Positions 34,533 to 43,775 are shown, counted from the first letter of the stretch. The stretch is 64,000 nucleotides of DNA from Halotia branconii CENA392 (GCF_029953635.1 NZ_CP124543.1:3575455-3639454), one strand, 5' to 3'. The notes: generated by a model not told the origin, from the letters alone. A program made the numbers and translations.

Positions 34533-36116
34533 ATGAAAGCATTATTGATTTACCCTCGGTTCCCCCAGTCTTTTTGGTCTTACGATCGCTTTATGGAAAT
34601 CGCTGGACTCAAAGCCGTTTTGCCTCCACTAGGTATCATAACAGTAGCAGCTCTTCTGCCTCAAGACTGGGAAATTAGATTTTGCGATCGCAATGTCAAT
34701 TTAGAAACAGATGCAGATTGGGAGTGGTGTGACCTTGTAATTCTTTCTGCAATGCTAGTACAAAAGCCAGACTTCCACGCCCTAATTAAAAAAGCAGTAC
34801 GTTTAGGCAAAAAGGTCGCAGTTGGTGGCCCCTATCCCACCTCTGTCCCCCAAGAAGCCCTTGACTCTGGAGCGCATTATCTGATTTTGGACGAAGGGGA
34901 GTTAACGATTCCCCAGTTTTTAGAAGCGCTCAATCAAGGCCAAGAGCAAGGAATCTTTCGCTCTTTGGAAAAACCTGATGTTACCCAAAGTCCAATGCCG
35001 CGTTTTGACTTGCTACAACGGGATGCCTATTTGATGATGGCTATCCAGTTTTCTCGCGGTTGTCCTTTCAACTGCGAATTTTGTGACATCATCTCCCTCT
35101 ATGGTCGCAAACCACGCACTAAAGAACCAAGCCAAGCCTTAGGTGAGTTACAAACCCTCTACGATTTAGGCTGGCGAGGCTCACTTTTTATTGTTGATGA
35201 CAACTTTATTGGCAATCAACGTAATGTCAAACGCTTCCTAAGAGAATTGATTCCTTGGATGAAGCAACACGACTACCCATTTACCTTCATCACCGAAGCT
35301 TCTGTAAATTTGGCAGAAGATGATGAATTGTTGCAATTAATGAATGAAGCAGGCTTTTATGCTGTCTTTCTCGGCATTGAAACCCCCGATCAAGATAGCC
35401 TACAAGTAACACAAAAACTACAAAATACTCGCAATCCACTAATCGAAGCCTGCCGCAAAATCAATAACGCAGGGATGCTCATCTATGCTGGCTTTATCCT
35501 CGGTTTTGATGGAGAACGTGCAGGAGCAGGAGAGAGGATTCAAGCTTTTGTGGAACAAACTAGTATTCCTCAACCCATGCTGGGTATCCTCCAGGCTCCT
35601 CCTAACACTGCTCTGTGGACTCGGCTCCAAAAAGAGCAGCGTTTATTTGATGACATTAGCCATCCTACGGGAGACCAAAATACTTTAATGAATTTCATTC
35701 CCACCCGTCCGGTAGCTGAAATTGCTAAAGAGTATGTAGAAGGCTTTTGGATCTTATATGAACCCACAAATTATCTTAGACGCTGCTTTCAGCAATGCCT
35801 TAGTATTGGCTCTTTGGAAAGACGAAAACAGACTATGCAATTTCCCTTGGGTAAAGGGTTACAGCTTGTTGCTCAGGTAATTTGGCATCAAGGCTTACGG
35901 CGGACGGAAATTCGCTTGCAGTTTTGGCAACAATTATGGACTATTCTGCGGAAAAAACCTCAAGTTCTCAATATGTATTTAGGTTTATGCGCTGCTGGAG
36001 AACATTTCTGGGAATACCGCGCTTTAGCTAGGAAACGGATTAGTGAACAACTAGGCTACGACCCAATGCAAGTTTCTGTGCTATCTAAGCCAGAACCAAT
36101 GTTAATCAAATCTTGA
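34533..36116 (+). CDS. B12-binding radical SAM protein, HpnP/DUF4070-like
   Basis: A 527-residue enzyme. The N-terminal B12-binding-like domain (about 1-150) starts MKALLIYPRFPQSFWS. The radical SAM core carries the [4Fe-4S] ligands in CPFNCEFC (about 177-184), with GRKPRTK just after. DDNFIGN and EASVNLA follow, then the C-terminal DUF4070-type domain (LQAPPNTALW, MNFIPTRP). This architecture includes the hopanoid C-2 methylase HpnP and several paralogues of unknown substrate common in cyanobacteria, so I do not assign HpnP. It probably transfers a methyl group or does related radical chemistry on a lipid-like substrate. Followed by a good terminator. Confidence 0.85.
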   Translation: MKALLIYPRFPQSFWSYDRFMEIAGLKAVLPPLGIITVAALLPQDWEIRFCDRNVNLETDADWEWCDLVILSAMLVQKPDFHALIKKAVRLGKKVAVGGPYPTSVPQEALDSGAHYLILDEGELTIPQFLEALNQGQEQGIFRSLEKPDVTQSPMPRFDLLQRDAYLMMAIQFSRGCPFNCEFCDIISLYGRKPRTKEPSQALGELQTLYDLGWRGSLFIVDDNFIGNQRNVKRFLRELIPWMKQHDYPFTFITEASVNLAEDDELLQLMNEAGFYAVFLGIETPDQDSLQVTQKLQNTRNPLIEACRKINNAGMLIYAGFILGFDGERAGAGERIQAFVEQTSIPQPMLGILQAPPNTALWTRLQKEQRLFDDISHPTGDQNTLMNFIPTRPVAEIAKEYVEGFWILYEPTNYLRRCFQQCLSIGSLERRKQTMQFPLGKGLQLVAQVIWHQGLRRTEIRLQFWQQLWTILRKKPQVLNMYLGLCAAGEHFWEYRALARKRISEQLGYDPMQVSVLSKPEPMLIKS

Positions 36117-36141
36117 TCTGACTCAGAAATACTCTCAAAAT

Positions 36142-36170
36142 AAAGGGGCAAAAAGCCCCTTTTTATTTTT
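36142..36170 (+). terminator. Intrinsic terminator of the radical SAM gene
   Basis: Stem AAAGGGGC / GCCCCTTT with a 5-nt loop, followed by TTATTTTT, 25 bp after the stop. Confidence 0.85.
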
Positions 36171-36234
36171 GCTTCTATTTAGTAAAAAGCAACAAATTAT
36201 TGACAAAGTTAAACAAATATTCTGGCAGTTTTTC

Positions 36235-37260
36235 TTACTGTTCTCTATTTCCTGTTTCTTGTTCCCCATCGCTTGCTGGTTCAAGAGGATGCAGTATTGT
36301 TAAATGAAAGCTATGCTTAGTTTCAGGTTTTAAATACCGTTCTTGTAAAGGTTGCCACTGTTGCCATAATTTATAACGATGTTCTGTTAATAAAGTAGCA
36401 AGACCGGGTAAATGAGTGTGAATTTCTGACTTAAATACATCTACAAGCCACTCATCTAAAACTACACCATCTTGCATAGCACCTAAAATATCTTGCATAC
36501 TATTCACTTCGGCAATATAAGCCGCGTAAGACTCTCCATAGAGTTCAGTGAATAACTCCATTTGATAACGTACTCGTTTGGCTTGTTTCCGCAAACTATG
36601 AATAGTTGAGCCTTTTGCTGTCAATTGTTGTTCTATTTTTTCTGCTTTCCAGTTTGTTCGGATTTTTACTTGTGAATCTATCACTTGAGTACCAACTAGC
36701 CAACCTGGATGCAGTAAGAAACTACTCACTTCAGGTAATAACAAATCTGGTAAAACCTGCTGAATTGGTAAAGATGCCAAGGATTGATAATCAGGTTTTT
36801 CCAACCATTCTGCTAATTCATCTTTTAAAGACTTGTAAGGCTCATCTTTTAATGTTGCTTGCACCTTAGAAAGTGTATCTTCACGTTGTTTAGCTAAAGC
36901 ATTAAAAGCTGTTTGCAGAGATTCTTGTTCTTTAGATGATAAATACGGTTGGTAGCGAGTTGTCAAAGTTTCTTTTAATACGTCTAAATCTCGGAGATTA
37001 CCAAGACGACGAGCGATTTTACCAATATTTTTATCACTGACTGGCTTGGGCAAATTCAGTGCCAAGTCAAACCGACTTACAGCCGTACGTAAACGGCGCA
37101 TTCCCACTCGCATTTGATGCAGTGCTTCTGGATCTTCATCTTTCTTAACTGATTTTTCCCACTTCAAGGTTTTCTTAAAGTGTTTTTGCAGCGCTTGGTA
37201 AGCATAATCTCCTAGAGTTTTGATTGTTGGTTCTGTCACTAATTTCATCTTTGATAGCAA
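36235..37260 (-). CDS. CHAD domain protein
   Basis: A 341-residue, highly charged all-helical protein made of one CHAD domain. It shows the conserved His/Arg helix ALHQMRVGMRRLRTA near residue 47 and a second basic helix HSLRKQAKRVRYQMELF near 225. CHAD domains bind inorganic polyphosphate through these basic helices. No CYTH/triphosphatase domain is fused and none is adjacent. The ATG at 37248 (five codons in) is an alternative start. The last ~15 residues (Glu/Gln/Gly/Asn-rich, GEQETGNREQ) are encoded by a GGAACA/GAAACAGG-type dispersed repeat, so the natural C-terminus may have been extended. Confidence 0.85.
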   Translation of the reverse strand: MLSKMKLVTEPTIKTLGDYAYQALQKHFKKTLKWEKSVKKDEDPEALHQMRVGMRRLRTAVSRFDLALNLPKPVSDKNIGKIARRLGNLRDLDVLKETLTTRYQPYLSSKEQESLQTAFNALAKQREDTLSKVQATLKDEPYKSLKDELAEWLEKPDYQSLASLPIQQVLPDLLLPEVSSFLLHPGWLVGTQVIDSQVKIRTNWKAEKIEQQLTAKGSTIHSLRKQAKRVRYQMELFTELYGESYAAYIAEVNSMQDILGAMQDGVVLDEWLVDVFKSEIHTHLPGLATLLTEHRYKLWQQWQPLQERYLKPETKHSFHLTILHPLEPASDGEQETGNREQ

Positions 37261-37525
37261 TGACCTACTTAATTAGGTTATTTCATAATAGCATTAGCGA
37301 AAATTTCCCATCTATCTTTTGATATTTTTTTAAAAAAAATACTTGAGAAGTAAGTATTATTATTACCATTGATACAGGATATTTTTGGAAAAAAGACAAA
37401 ATCTAAAACATAATTGGTTTACTGAAATGCATTTAGCATCAGCTTTGAGCAAATTTCCTATCGCTCAGTATTAAATCATACTAAAATGATAATTTAGTAT
37501 TTTTGAACACAAAAGACTAAGTAAA

Positions 37526-38593
37526 ATGCTTAATTCACACTTGCTCCATCAAGTTTCTTTAATATTTAACGATAGTTTTCAAGAATACAGGAAAGACCTT
37601 TCAGCTTTGCGGCTGACTCCTGATAATCATTTATGGTTTGGTTCAGATGAAACTTCTTCTATTGAACGTCTCTCTTTTGTTGATTCACAAAACTTTGCAA
37701 AACACAAACAATTTAGAGTCGCAGAATTTATCAGTTTACCAGAATCAGAGGATAATGAAATTGATATTGAAGGAATCGCTTATGACGATTATTACCTTTG
37801 GTTTGTTGGCTCCCATAGCTGGAAACGCAAAAAAACTAAACCAGATAATAATGATCCAGAAAATATAGACAGACTTACAAAAACCGAATCTGAATCTAAC
37901 CGCTATATTTTAGGAAGAATCCCCCTAGTATATGGTGAATTATTGGCATCTTGTCCGCATCCTCAAAATCCGGATATAGAATTAAGTGCCGCAAAATTAG
38001 AGCTAAAGAAACAAGGAAATTTACTAACCAAATATTTAGCAGATGACCCACATTTAGGCTTATTTATTAATGCTGGGGTTCCAGGTAAAGATAATGGTTT
38101 CGATATAGAGGGCATAGCCGTTTATCAAAATCGAGTTTTTTTAGGTTTGCGCGGCCCTGTATTGCGGGGTTGGGCAATGATGTTAGAAATAGAGTTAGAA
38201 AATTCTAGCCCAGGTTTAATGAAATTACAAAAAATTGGCGATGATAAACAAAGATATAAAAAACATTTTGTTTGGTTAAATGGATCAGGAATTAGAGATT
38301 TATGTTTGGATGGCGATGACTTGTTAATTTTGGCTGGGCCAACAATGGTTTTAGATGGTAAGGTGCAAGTTTATCGCTTGAGAAATGGTGTAAATATGCG
38401 AGAAAATGTTTTGAATAATCCTCAATTGCTGCTTGATCTTCCTTATGGAAATGGAAACGATCGCCCAGAAGGAATTACCTTATTTCAGGATGTTACTGGT
38501 GTGTCTTCTGTATTAGTCGTTTACGATGATCCAGCAGAAAATAGGCTGTTGGATAATAGTGGTGTTATGGCAGATGTATTTAGCCTCGGTTAA
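37526..38593 (+). CDS. DUF3616 domain protein
   Basis: A 355-residue protein matching DUF3616, with beta-propeller-like strands. Repeated DIEGIA motifs (IDIEGIAYDD near 83 and FDIEGIAVYQ near 193) and DRPEGITLF near the end mark the blades. No signal peptide is seen. The role is unknown. Its 3' end overlaps the convergent ferredoxin gene by 4 bp. Confidence 0.8.
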   Translation: MLNSHLLHQVSLIFNDSFQEYRKDLSALRLTPDNHLWFGSDETSSIERLSFVDSQNFAKHKQFRVAEFISLPESEDNEIDIEGIAYDDYYLWFVGSHSWKRKKTKPDNNDPENIDRLTKTESESNRYILGRIPLVYGELLASCPHPQNPDIELSAAKLELKKQGNLLTKYLADDPHLGLFINAGVPGKDNGFDIEGIAVYQNRVFLGLRGPVLRGWAMMLEIELENSSPGLMKLQKIGDDKQRYKKHFVWLNGSGIRDLCLDGDDLLILAGPTMVLDGKVQVYRLRNGVNMRENVLNNPQLLLDLPYGNGNDRPEGITLFQDVTGVSSVLVVYDDPAENRLLDNSGVMADVFSLG

Positions 38594-38994
38594 ATATTGG
38601 TGGAGATTGCCTGTACAGGACAGGTAGGGATACATTGTTCACAGACAATGCAACGCGATCGCGTGAATGTGAGTTTGTATGTCTCTGGATGAAGACTCAG
38701 GGCTTCAGTAGGGCAAACCCCAGTACATAAGCCACAGTGGACACAGACATCTTCATCTACAGCAATTTCACCTAAAGTATAGGAGACATTAATATGCCGC
38801 GATCGCATCCACTCAATAGCTGCATCTAACTGATCAATATCCCCCGATAGTTCTACCACGAGGTTGCCAATTTGATTGGGGGCAACTTGAGCGCGGATAA
38901 TATTAGCAGCTACGTTAAACTCTTTTGCCAAAACATAAGTGACTGGCATTTGAATAGCGCGTTTAGGAAAGGTAAGGGTAACTCGTTTTTTCAC
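38590..38994 (-). CDS. NIL-domain 2x[4Fe-4S] ferredoxin
   Basis: A 134-residue protein. An N-terminal NIL domain (about 1-72) is followed by a bacterial-type ferredoxin with two cluster motifs: CVHCGLCTGVCP (about 84-95) and CIVCEQCIPTCP (about 114-125). NIL domains are ligand-binding folds also found on methionine ABC ATPases; NIL-ferredoxins are often linked to sulfur or methionine metabolism, but the partner here is unknown. All eight cluster cysteines are present. MITE-like element A copy 2 lies just upstream (39033-39210), so the promoter must lie within or beyond it. Confidence 0.87.
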   Translation of the reverse strand: MKKRVTLTFPKRAIQMPVTYVLAKEFNVAANIIRAQVAPNQIGNLVVELSGDIDQLDAAIEWMRSRHINVSYTLGEIAVDEDVCVHCGLCTGVCPTEALSLHPETYKLTFTRSRCIVCEQCIPTCPVQAISTNI

Positions 38995-39281
38995 AGGTTT
39001 ACCAGAGAGTTTTTTCTGTTGTAGCGCACTAATACCGTTTTACTTTAACGTTGATACATTTGGGCAAGCAGGGGAAGCAGAGGTAGCAGCACTTCGGCTA
39101 CGCGGTAGTTGAATCTCGACTTCGCTCGATTGCCGCGCAGTCGAAACTCAGTGACCGGAGGCAGGGGGAGTAAGAAAAGTAATATGTATCAATAATTTTG
39201 TGAAATGGGATAAGACTCTCAACAGTAAACAGTTATTGAAAAGTTAGGATATGAGTCTCTTACCAACGCCTGATAAGTGAT
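38995..39281. other. Spacer largely occupied by MITE-like element A
   Basis: Of 287 bp, 178 are element A copy 2. Only ~38 bp remain between the element and the ferredoxin start, and ~70 bp on the HAD side. Confidence 0.7.
39033..39210. mobile_element. MITE-like element A, copy 2 (178 bp)
   Basis: Ends TACCGTTTTAC and GTGAAATGGGA with inner TTGATACA on both sides, flanked by TAA on both sides (39030-39032 and 39211-39213). It shares the first and last ~40 bp with copy 1 at 12319, but its centre has extra CACTTCGGCTACGCGG / CGAAACTCAGTGACC material inserted in the purine-rich array. Confidence 0.75.
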
Positions 39282-39959
39282 TTAACTTGTACTCTTCTCA
39301 AATAACTCTTCTAATAATTCGCCTACTTGCTCTAAGGAGTTGAATACTCGGTAAGCTAAAGATGCTACTTCAGGCGACGGTTGTTTTATGTCAGGAACCA
39401 TAATTGTCCACATCCCAGCCTGAAATGCTGCTTGAACACCTACAAATGAATCTTCAAAAACCATGCACTGTAAAGGAGCAACATTAATTTGACGACTAGT
39501 TTCTAAAAAAATATCTGGAGCAGGTTTACCCTTAGCAACATCTTCACTAGTGACAATTGTTGTAAAGTATTGGTAAATTCCAGCATCTGTCAAACGTCGA
39601 ATTGTTCTAATTCGAGATGTTCCAGTTGCTAATGCCATGATCAGCCCCAAGTTACTTAGTTGATTGAGCAAATCTAATACACCTGGTTTAACTGGCAGAC
39701 CTTCTCGCATTTCTCGTTCATCGCCAATTGTGACGCGTTGCGCTTTTACAGAATCAAAAGGAAAGTTTTCTCCATATTTTTGTTTAAAAATTTTTTCCCG
39801 CGATGACAGATCTCGACCAATTAATTCGTTATATAACTCGTCGCTCATCACATAACCATGATTTTTTATAGCCTTTTTCCACGCCCAGCGAGCAATGCTT
39901 TCCGTATCGAAAAGTAAACCATCCATATCAAAAATTGCGGCTTGGATACTTGGTAACAC
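39282..39959 (-). CDS. HAD-superfamily phosphatase, beta-phosphoglucomutase-like
   Basis: A 225-residue HAD hydrolase of subfamily IA. Motif I is DMDGLLFDTES with the nucleophile Asp near residue 11, motif II ATGTS, motif III the Lys in AKGKPAPDIF, and motif IV FEDSFVGVQAA. The helical cap lies between motifs I and II. It is likely a sugar-phosphate phosphatase or mutase-like enzyme; specificity cannot be read from sequence. Monocistronic, with AT-rich upstream sequence. Confidence 0.86.
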   Translation of the reverse strand: MLPSIQAAIFDMDGLLFDTESIARWAWKKAIKNHGYVMSDELYNELIGRDLSSREKIFKQKYGENFPFDSVKAQRVTIGDEREMREGLPVKPGVLDLLNQLSNLGLIMALATGTSRIRTIRRLTDAGIYQYFTTIVTSEDVAKGKPAPDIFLETSRQINVAPLQCMVFEDSFVGVQAAFQAGMWTIMVPDIKQPSPEVASLAYRVFNSLEQVGELLEELFEKSTS

Positions 39960-40194
39960 ATTCAGTCCTTTGATTCAAATTTGACAATATTGTAACTATG
40001 TAATGATACTTAAACATAAGTCTGATAATAATTTGTAATTAATACATACTCAAACAAGCTTGATATTAAGAGTTTCCCACAACTTACTTGATGACAGTGA
40101 AATAATAAATGATTTGCCAATTTAGTTGAAAATTAATCATCAACTTGATAACTGACTACACTGAATTAAATAACCAGAAGATTGTACCTGAAGA

Positions 40195-41043
40195 ATGCAC
40201 ACCATTTCTAGAGAAACTAACCTACTGACTCCATCTAGTAAATTACCTCTGTATGGCAAGAGAATTTTAGTTACAGCACCAAAAAATTATGCTTTCAGGT
40301 TTTCAGAACAAATTATTAAAAAAGGTGGTATTCCGGTTTTCATGCCTACCATTGAAACCTGTTATCTTTCAAATTACACAAAGCTAGATAATATTTTAAA
40401 TTGCATAGATAAATTTAACTGGATTGTTTTTACAAGTAGAAATGGAATTATTGGATTTTTTGAGCGCATGAATAATCTAGATATTTCCGTATCTGCTTTA
40501 CAAAACTGTCAGTTATGTGCTTTAGGTAAAGATGCAGAACTTTTATTCACTTTCTGCGGTAGAGTTGATTTAATTCCCCAAGAATCTGGACCAACAGGAA
40601 TTATTTTAGAATTAGGAAAAATTCCTCAAATTAATCAGCAAACAGTACTAGTTCCGGCTCCAGAATTTATTGGTATACCTGAGCCTAATGTCATACCTAA
40701 TTTAATTGCAGATTTACAAAAATTAGGTATGAAAGTTACTCATATACCTACTTATATTACACAATGTATCAACAAGCATCTTTATACAGTTGAATTAAAC
40801 CTAATTCGCCAAGGAATGATAGACATAATTGCCTTTAGCAGTACGGCGGAAGTAGAAAGTTTTTTGAGAATGATCAACTCGCACAAAGATTATGAAAGTT
40901 GTATTGTGGCTTGTTTTGGCCCTTATACAGCTGCTAACACTCGAAAGTTAGGCATAAATGTCTCTATCTTGTCAAAGGATTATAGTTCATTTGCCGGATT
41001 TACGGAAGCGATCGCAGAATTTTTGACTTGTGATCCCAAATAA
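40195..41043 (+). CDS. Uroporphyrinogen-III synthase (HemD)-like protein
   Basis: A 282-residue protein of the HemD fold with two alternating lobes. It shows GKRILVTAPKNYAFRFSEQI at the start, WIVFTSRNGIIGFFERM (about 80-97), the second-lobe motif IIAFSSTAEVESF (about 213-225) and VACFGPYTAANTRKLG near the end. HemD cyclises hydroxymethylbilane for heme, chlorophyll and B12. The sequence looks divergent, and Nostocales usually have a more canonical hemD elsewhere, so this may be a paralogue. The terminator follows almost immediately. Confidence 0.75.
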   Translation: MHTISRETNLLTPSSKLPLYGKRILVTAPKNYAFRFSEQIIKKGGIPVFMPTIETCYLSNYTKLDNILNCIDKFNWIVFTSRNGIIGFFERMNNLDISVSALQNCQLCALGKDAELLFTFCGRVDLIPQESGPTGIILELGKIPQINQQTVLVPAPEFIGIPEPNVIPNLIADLQKLGMKVTHIPTYITQCINKHLYTVELNLIRQGMIDIIAFSSTAEVESFLRMINSHKDYESCIVACFGPYTAANTRKLGINVSILSKDYSSFAGFTEAIAEFLTCDPK

Positions 41044-41075
41044 AAAGCCCATTCGTACAATGACGAACGGGCTTT
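41044..41075 (+). terminator. Terminator hairpin of the HemD-like gene
   Basis: AAAGCCC then TTCGT pair with ACGAA then GGGCTTT across one A-C mismatch and a 6-nt loop; the hairpin is followed by AAATAAAT rather than a full T-run. Confidence 0.6.
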
Positions 41076-41144
41076 AAATAAATGACTACAACCCACCTAA
41101 TTCACTAGCAATTAGCTTACTTTGCTCAAGCGATATTAACTAGA

Positions 41145-41585
41145 TTATGCTAGGTTAACTTTAACGACTTTGTTCTTTTCTTCTTCAGCTTTCGGTAGTG
41201 TCAAAGTCAAGATACCATCTTTATAGTCTGCGGTGACATTGGTATTTTGAATCCGAGTTGATAAAGGAATTACTCGTTGGAATTTACCATAGTGAAATTC
41301 GCTCTTGGTAATACCTTTGTCTTCGGTTTTGGTTTCCGATTTACGTTCACCACTGATGGAAACTGCTTTATCTGTGACTTGCACATCCAGGTCTTTGGCT
41401 TCAATTCCTGGAAGTTCTAGCTTGAGATGAATTGCTTCTTCAGTTTCTTTTAATTCAGCAGCAGGAACTCTGGATAAACCTTTTTCAACTAACGTAGATG
41501 GTAGCATTTCTTCGTCAAACAGGCGATTAATTTGGCGTTGTAAAGTGTTCATGTCTTGCCAGGGATTCCAACGTACTAGTGTCAT
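41145..41585 (-). CDS. hspA: Small heat shock protein (Hsp20/HspA)
   Basis: A 146-residue alpha-crystallin protein. The N-terminal arm is MTLVRWNPWQDMNTL. The ~90-residue crystallin domain (about 45-135) contains LELPGIEAKDLDVQV and the conserved YKDGILTLTLPKAEE. The C-terminus ends KVVKVNLA without a clear IXI. It is an ATP-independent chaperone that binds unfolding proteins and stabilises thylakoid membranes in cyanobacteria. A GAGGTTGAG ribosome site precedes the ATG. A K-box-like motif lies ~175 bp upstream, suggesting heat or light-linked control. Confidence 0.93.
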   Translation of the reverse strand: MTLVRWNPWQDMNTLQRQINRLFDEEMLPSTLVEKGLSRVPAAELKETEEAIHLKLELPGIEAKDLDVQVTDKAVSISGERKSETKTEDKGITKSEFHYGKFQRVIPLSTRIQNTNVTADYKDGILTLTLPKAEEEKNKVVKVNLA

Positions 41586-41757
41586 ATCTCAACCTCGAAT
41601 GTATAAGTAGTATTTGTTTGCGGTCGTAACTCTTTGATTTGTTTTTATCTTATTCTGAACTAAAAGTAGTGTAAATTCGGTTTTTATTACTTAGTTAATG
41701 ATGATTACCGAACCAGAATATTAATCAAAACTATGTACGGTAAATAACTTAATTAAA

Positions 41758-41773
41758 GTTCGGTAAACTCTAC
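41758..41773 (+). promoter_or_regulatory. Candidate K-box upstream of hspA
   Basis: GTTCGG then TAAA then CTCTAC fits the K-box described for cyanobacterial groESL (as I recall, GTTCGG, NNAN, CCNNAC) with one mismatch. It is on the plus strand while hspA is on the minus strand. A second half-site (TTACCGAAC) is inverted at 41705-41713. Confidence 0.35.
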
Positions 41774-41892
41774 TTAAATAAAAAAAAAATATTTTGACAA
41801 TTACAGTAAAATATTATATTAATTTCTCAAATACATTTTTAGCAGATATTATATTGTTAACAGAGAGCAGAAAAACGAGTTTTTAGAGTATT

Positions 41893-42087
41893 TTAAAAGC
41901 AGGCGATCGCCTTTAGTATTTTTTTCATGAAATCGTTGCTGATTTCTAAGTAATTCTGTTGCGTTTGGCTGTCAAAGGTTAGGCTAATTGGACGAGAAGT
42001 AACATTTACAGATTGTAAAGCCCAAGAAGAACTCGGATATACTCCAATTGTCACTCGCAATCTTGGGTTAGCTGAACTTGCAAGCCA
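41893..42087 (-). pseudogene. Reading-frame remnant of unknown origin
   Basis: A 65-codon minus-strand frame with no good start, bounded upstream by a stop. It reads like a protein C-terminus (it includes VTIGVYPSSSWALQSVNV and ends KKILKAIACF). I do not recognise the parent family. It may be the tail of a decayed gene. Confidence 0.28.
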
Positions 42088-42334
42088 CTATCGATAAAAC
42101 AGGCTAACAAATTATTGGATCGATAAGTAAAAATTCTCTAACGGATAATCTAAAACTCTATTTTTTGTTATTGGTTAACTGTGCGATCGCCAGAAAACAC
42201 CTGTAAGATCAACTATTAGGATATTAGCGCACCAGCATATAAATTTATTCATAGTTACTATTGTTGAAGATGAGAAAAATCAGCATCTTCGAGTCGTCAA
42301 CGTTTGCTGATGTACTATATTATGAGGCTAATCG

Positions 42335-42661
42335 ATGATTTTAACCACAACTGATGTGATTCAAGGTGCAGTTATTGAGTCATATTTAGGTATTGTGACG
42401 GCGGAAGTCGTCTACGGTAGCAATTTTCTACGGGATTTTTTAGCTGGTATCCGAGATGTCATTGGTGGACGTACCAGTAGCTATGAGCGCCTATTTGAAC
42501 AGGGTCAACAAAAAGCCTTAGCAGAATTAGAACAACGAGCACAGCGTTTAGGCGCTGACGCTGTAATTGGCATTGAAATTGATACTGGCACAATCAATGT
42601 TGATCAGTCAGGAGTTCTGATGCTAATTACCGCTACAGGTACGGCTGTGAGAATGCGTTAG
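42335..42661 (+). CDS. YbjQ/UPF0145 family protein
   Basis: A 108-residue protein of the YbjQ family (called heavy-metal-binding domain in some databases). Family signs are the early EVVYGSNFLRDFLAGIRDVIGGRTSSYE segment, helix ALAELEQRAQRLGADAVIGIEI, and the short strand end VLMLITATGTAV. The family forms pentameric rings; its function is not established. It stands alone, and an inverted repeat (TAATGGGTAA / TTACCCATTA, 42711-42744) lies downstream. Confidence 0.87.
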   Translation: MILTTTDVIQGAVIESYLGIVTAEVVYGSNFLRDFLAGIRDVIGGRTSSYERLFEQGQQKALAELEQRAQRLGADAVIGIEIDTGTINVDQSGVLMLITATGTAVRMR

Positions 42662-43017
42662 TCTTTCGAGTTTATCTGCATAAATTTATTGAGATTTTTT
42701 TGATAATGGCTAATGGGTAATTATGACAAAATTCTTACCCATTACCAATGCTTCACTTAATAATTCAAAATAAAAAGTTTTGATAAAATTTATAGACATA
42801 TTTAAAATTATTATTCAGAGAAATCAAGCTAAAAAATTAATAAATTAAAAGTTGTAAATTTAAGTCTTGGTTATTACTCACGATAGAGTGTTTATATCCT
42901 TCCATTGATAGATACTAAAATCTGTAATAAATAATTTAATTCTAAATATAGAATCACTAAAATATATCTGTTAAAAATCTTTGCTGAAACAGCAATACAG
43001 AGGAGAAAACTAAAGTT
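42662..43017. other. AT-rich spacer between YbjQ and a membrane protein gene
   Basis: Apart from the inverted repeat at 42711-42744 I see nothing specific. A GAGGAG ribosome site precedes the next gene at about 43001. Confidence 0.5.
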
Positions 43018-43653
43018 ATGTCATACGTAAATCGCGTAGGTGATGATGTTATTAATGAGCCTGTAGTAGCGGGTAGAGTAGCAGAATACCATGATCGTGT
43101 CCGCTGGGGTCCCATAATATCTGGTGTATTGGTTGGCTTAGCCACTCAATTAATTTTGAGTTCCTTATTTGGAGCAATTGGGGCAGGTAGTATTGCAGGT
43201 TCAGGAGCGCCTAGAACGATTTCACCAGATATTGCGGGTAATGTAGGAATCTGGTCAACTATTGCTTTGTTAATTTCCTTATTTGTTGGCGGCTGGGTGA
43301 CAACCCGCGCTTGTGGGCCAATGAATCGCAGCACAGCGTTACTTAACGGCGCAATATTTTGGGCTACTACTTTAGCACTCAGTTCTTGGCTATTAGCAAG
43401 TGGTGTGTCTGGTGCTTTTGGTGTTGCTGCTTCCAATGCAGCAGGAGTTATCAACCAAGTACAACAACAACCAGGTACTGTTTTACCACAAAATGTGCCT
43501 ACTATAACTGCTGAACAAGCTCGTGATATCGCTGCTGCAACCTCAAGAGGTTTGTGGTGGTTTGTGTTTGGTTCTTTACTAGGTTTAGTGGCTTCTTTAA
43601 TAGGATCTGTTGTTGGTGCTCGTAGTCCCAGAGTTAATACTTACAACCAATAA
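43018..43653 (+). CDS. Four-helix Gly/Ala-rich membrane protein of unknown function
   Basis: A 211-residue protein. An N-terminal cytosolic ~30 residues containing RVRWGPIISG is followed by hydrophobic helices at about 33-56, 75-97, 107-128 and 178-202. A soluble loop (about 135-172, Gln/Pro-rich, with ITAEQARDIAAATSRG) separates helices 3 and 4. It resembles small-residue-rich stress-related membrane proteins common in Nostocales, but I cannot name the family. It has a good ribosome site (GAGGAG) and a perfect terminator. Confidence 0.72.
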   Translation: MSYVNRVGDDVINEPVVAGRVAEYHDRVRWGPIISGVLVGLATQLILSSLFGAIGAGSIAGSGAPRTISPDIAGNVGIWSTIALLISLFVGGWVTTRACGPMNRSTALLNGAIFWATTLALSSWLLASGVSGAFGVAASNAAGVINQVQQQPGTVLPQNVPTITAEQARDIAAATSRGLWWFVFGSLLGLVASLIGSVVGARSPRVNTYNQ

Positions 43654-43690
43654 CTTTAAATAGTAATTTGTTGCTAAACTAAATTTCATT

Positions 43691-43718
43691 AAAAAGCACC
43701 TTATATAAGGTGCTTTTT
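43691..43718 (+). terminator. Perfect intrinsic terminator
   Basis: AAAAAGCACCTTAT pairs fully with ATAAGGTGCTTTTT, giving a self-contained hairpin with a T-tail, 38 bp after the membrane-protein stop. Confidence 0.88.
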
Positions 43719-43775
43719 GCAATTTAACATTGGCGTTGATAGTATGCTATTAATTCTACCGTTGCTAAAACATGA

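Larger units (their letters stand above)
41586..42334. other. 750-bp gap: hspA control region and an ORF remnant
   Basis: Holds the hspA leader, three GT(T/A)CGGTAA-type motifs (one inverted at 41705, then 41736 and 41758), a minus-strand reading-frame remnant (41893-42087), and the promoter of the YbjQ gene. No intact gene. Confidence 0.5.

Noticed and set aside
43711-43775. Upstream continuation of the TonB-receptor remnant
   Set aside because: An in-frame TGA at 43773 and the terminator hairpin just before it end any similarity that could be read.
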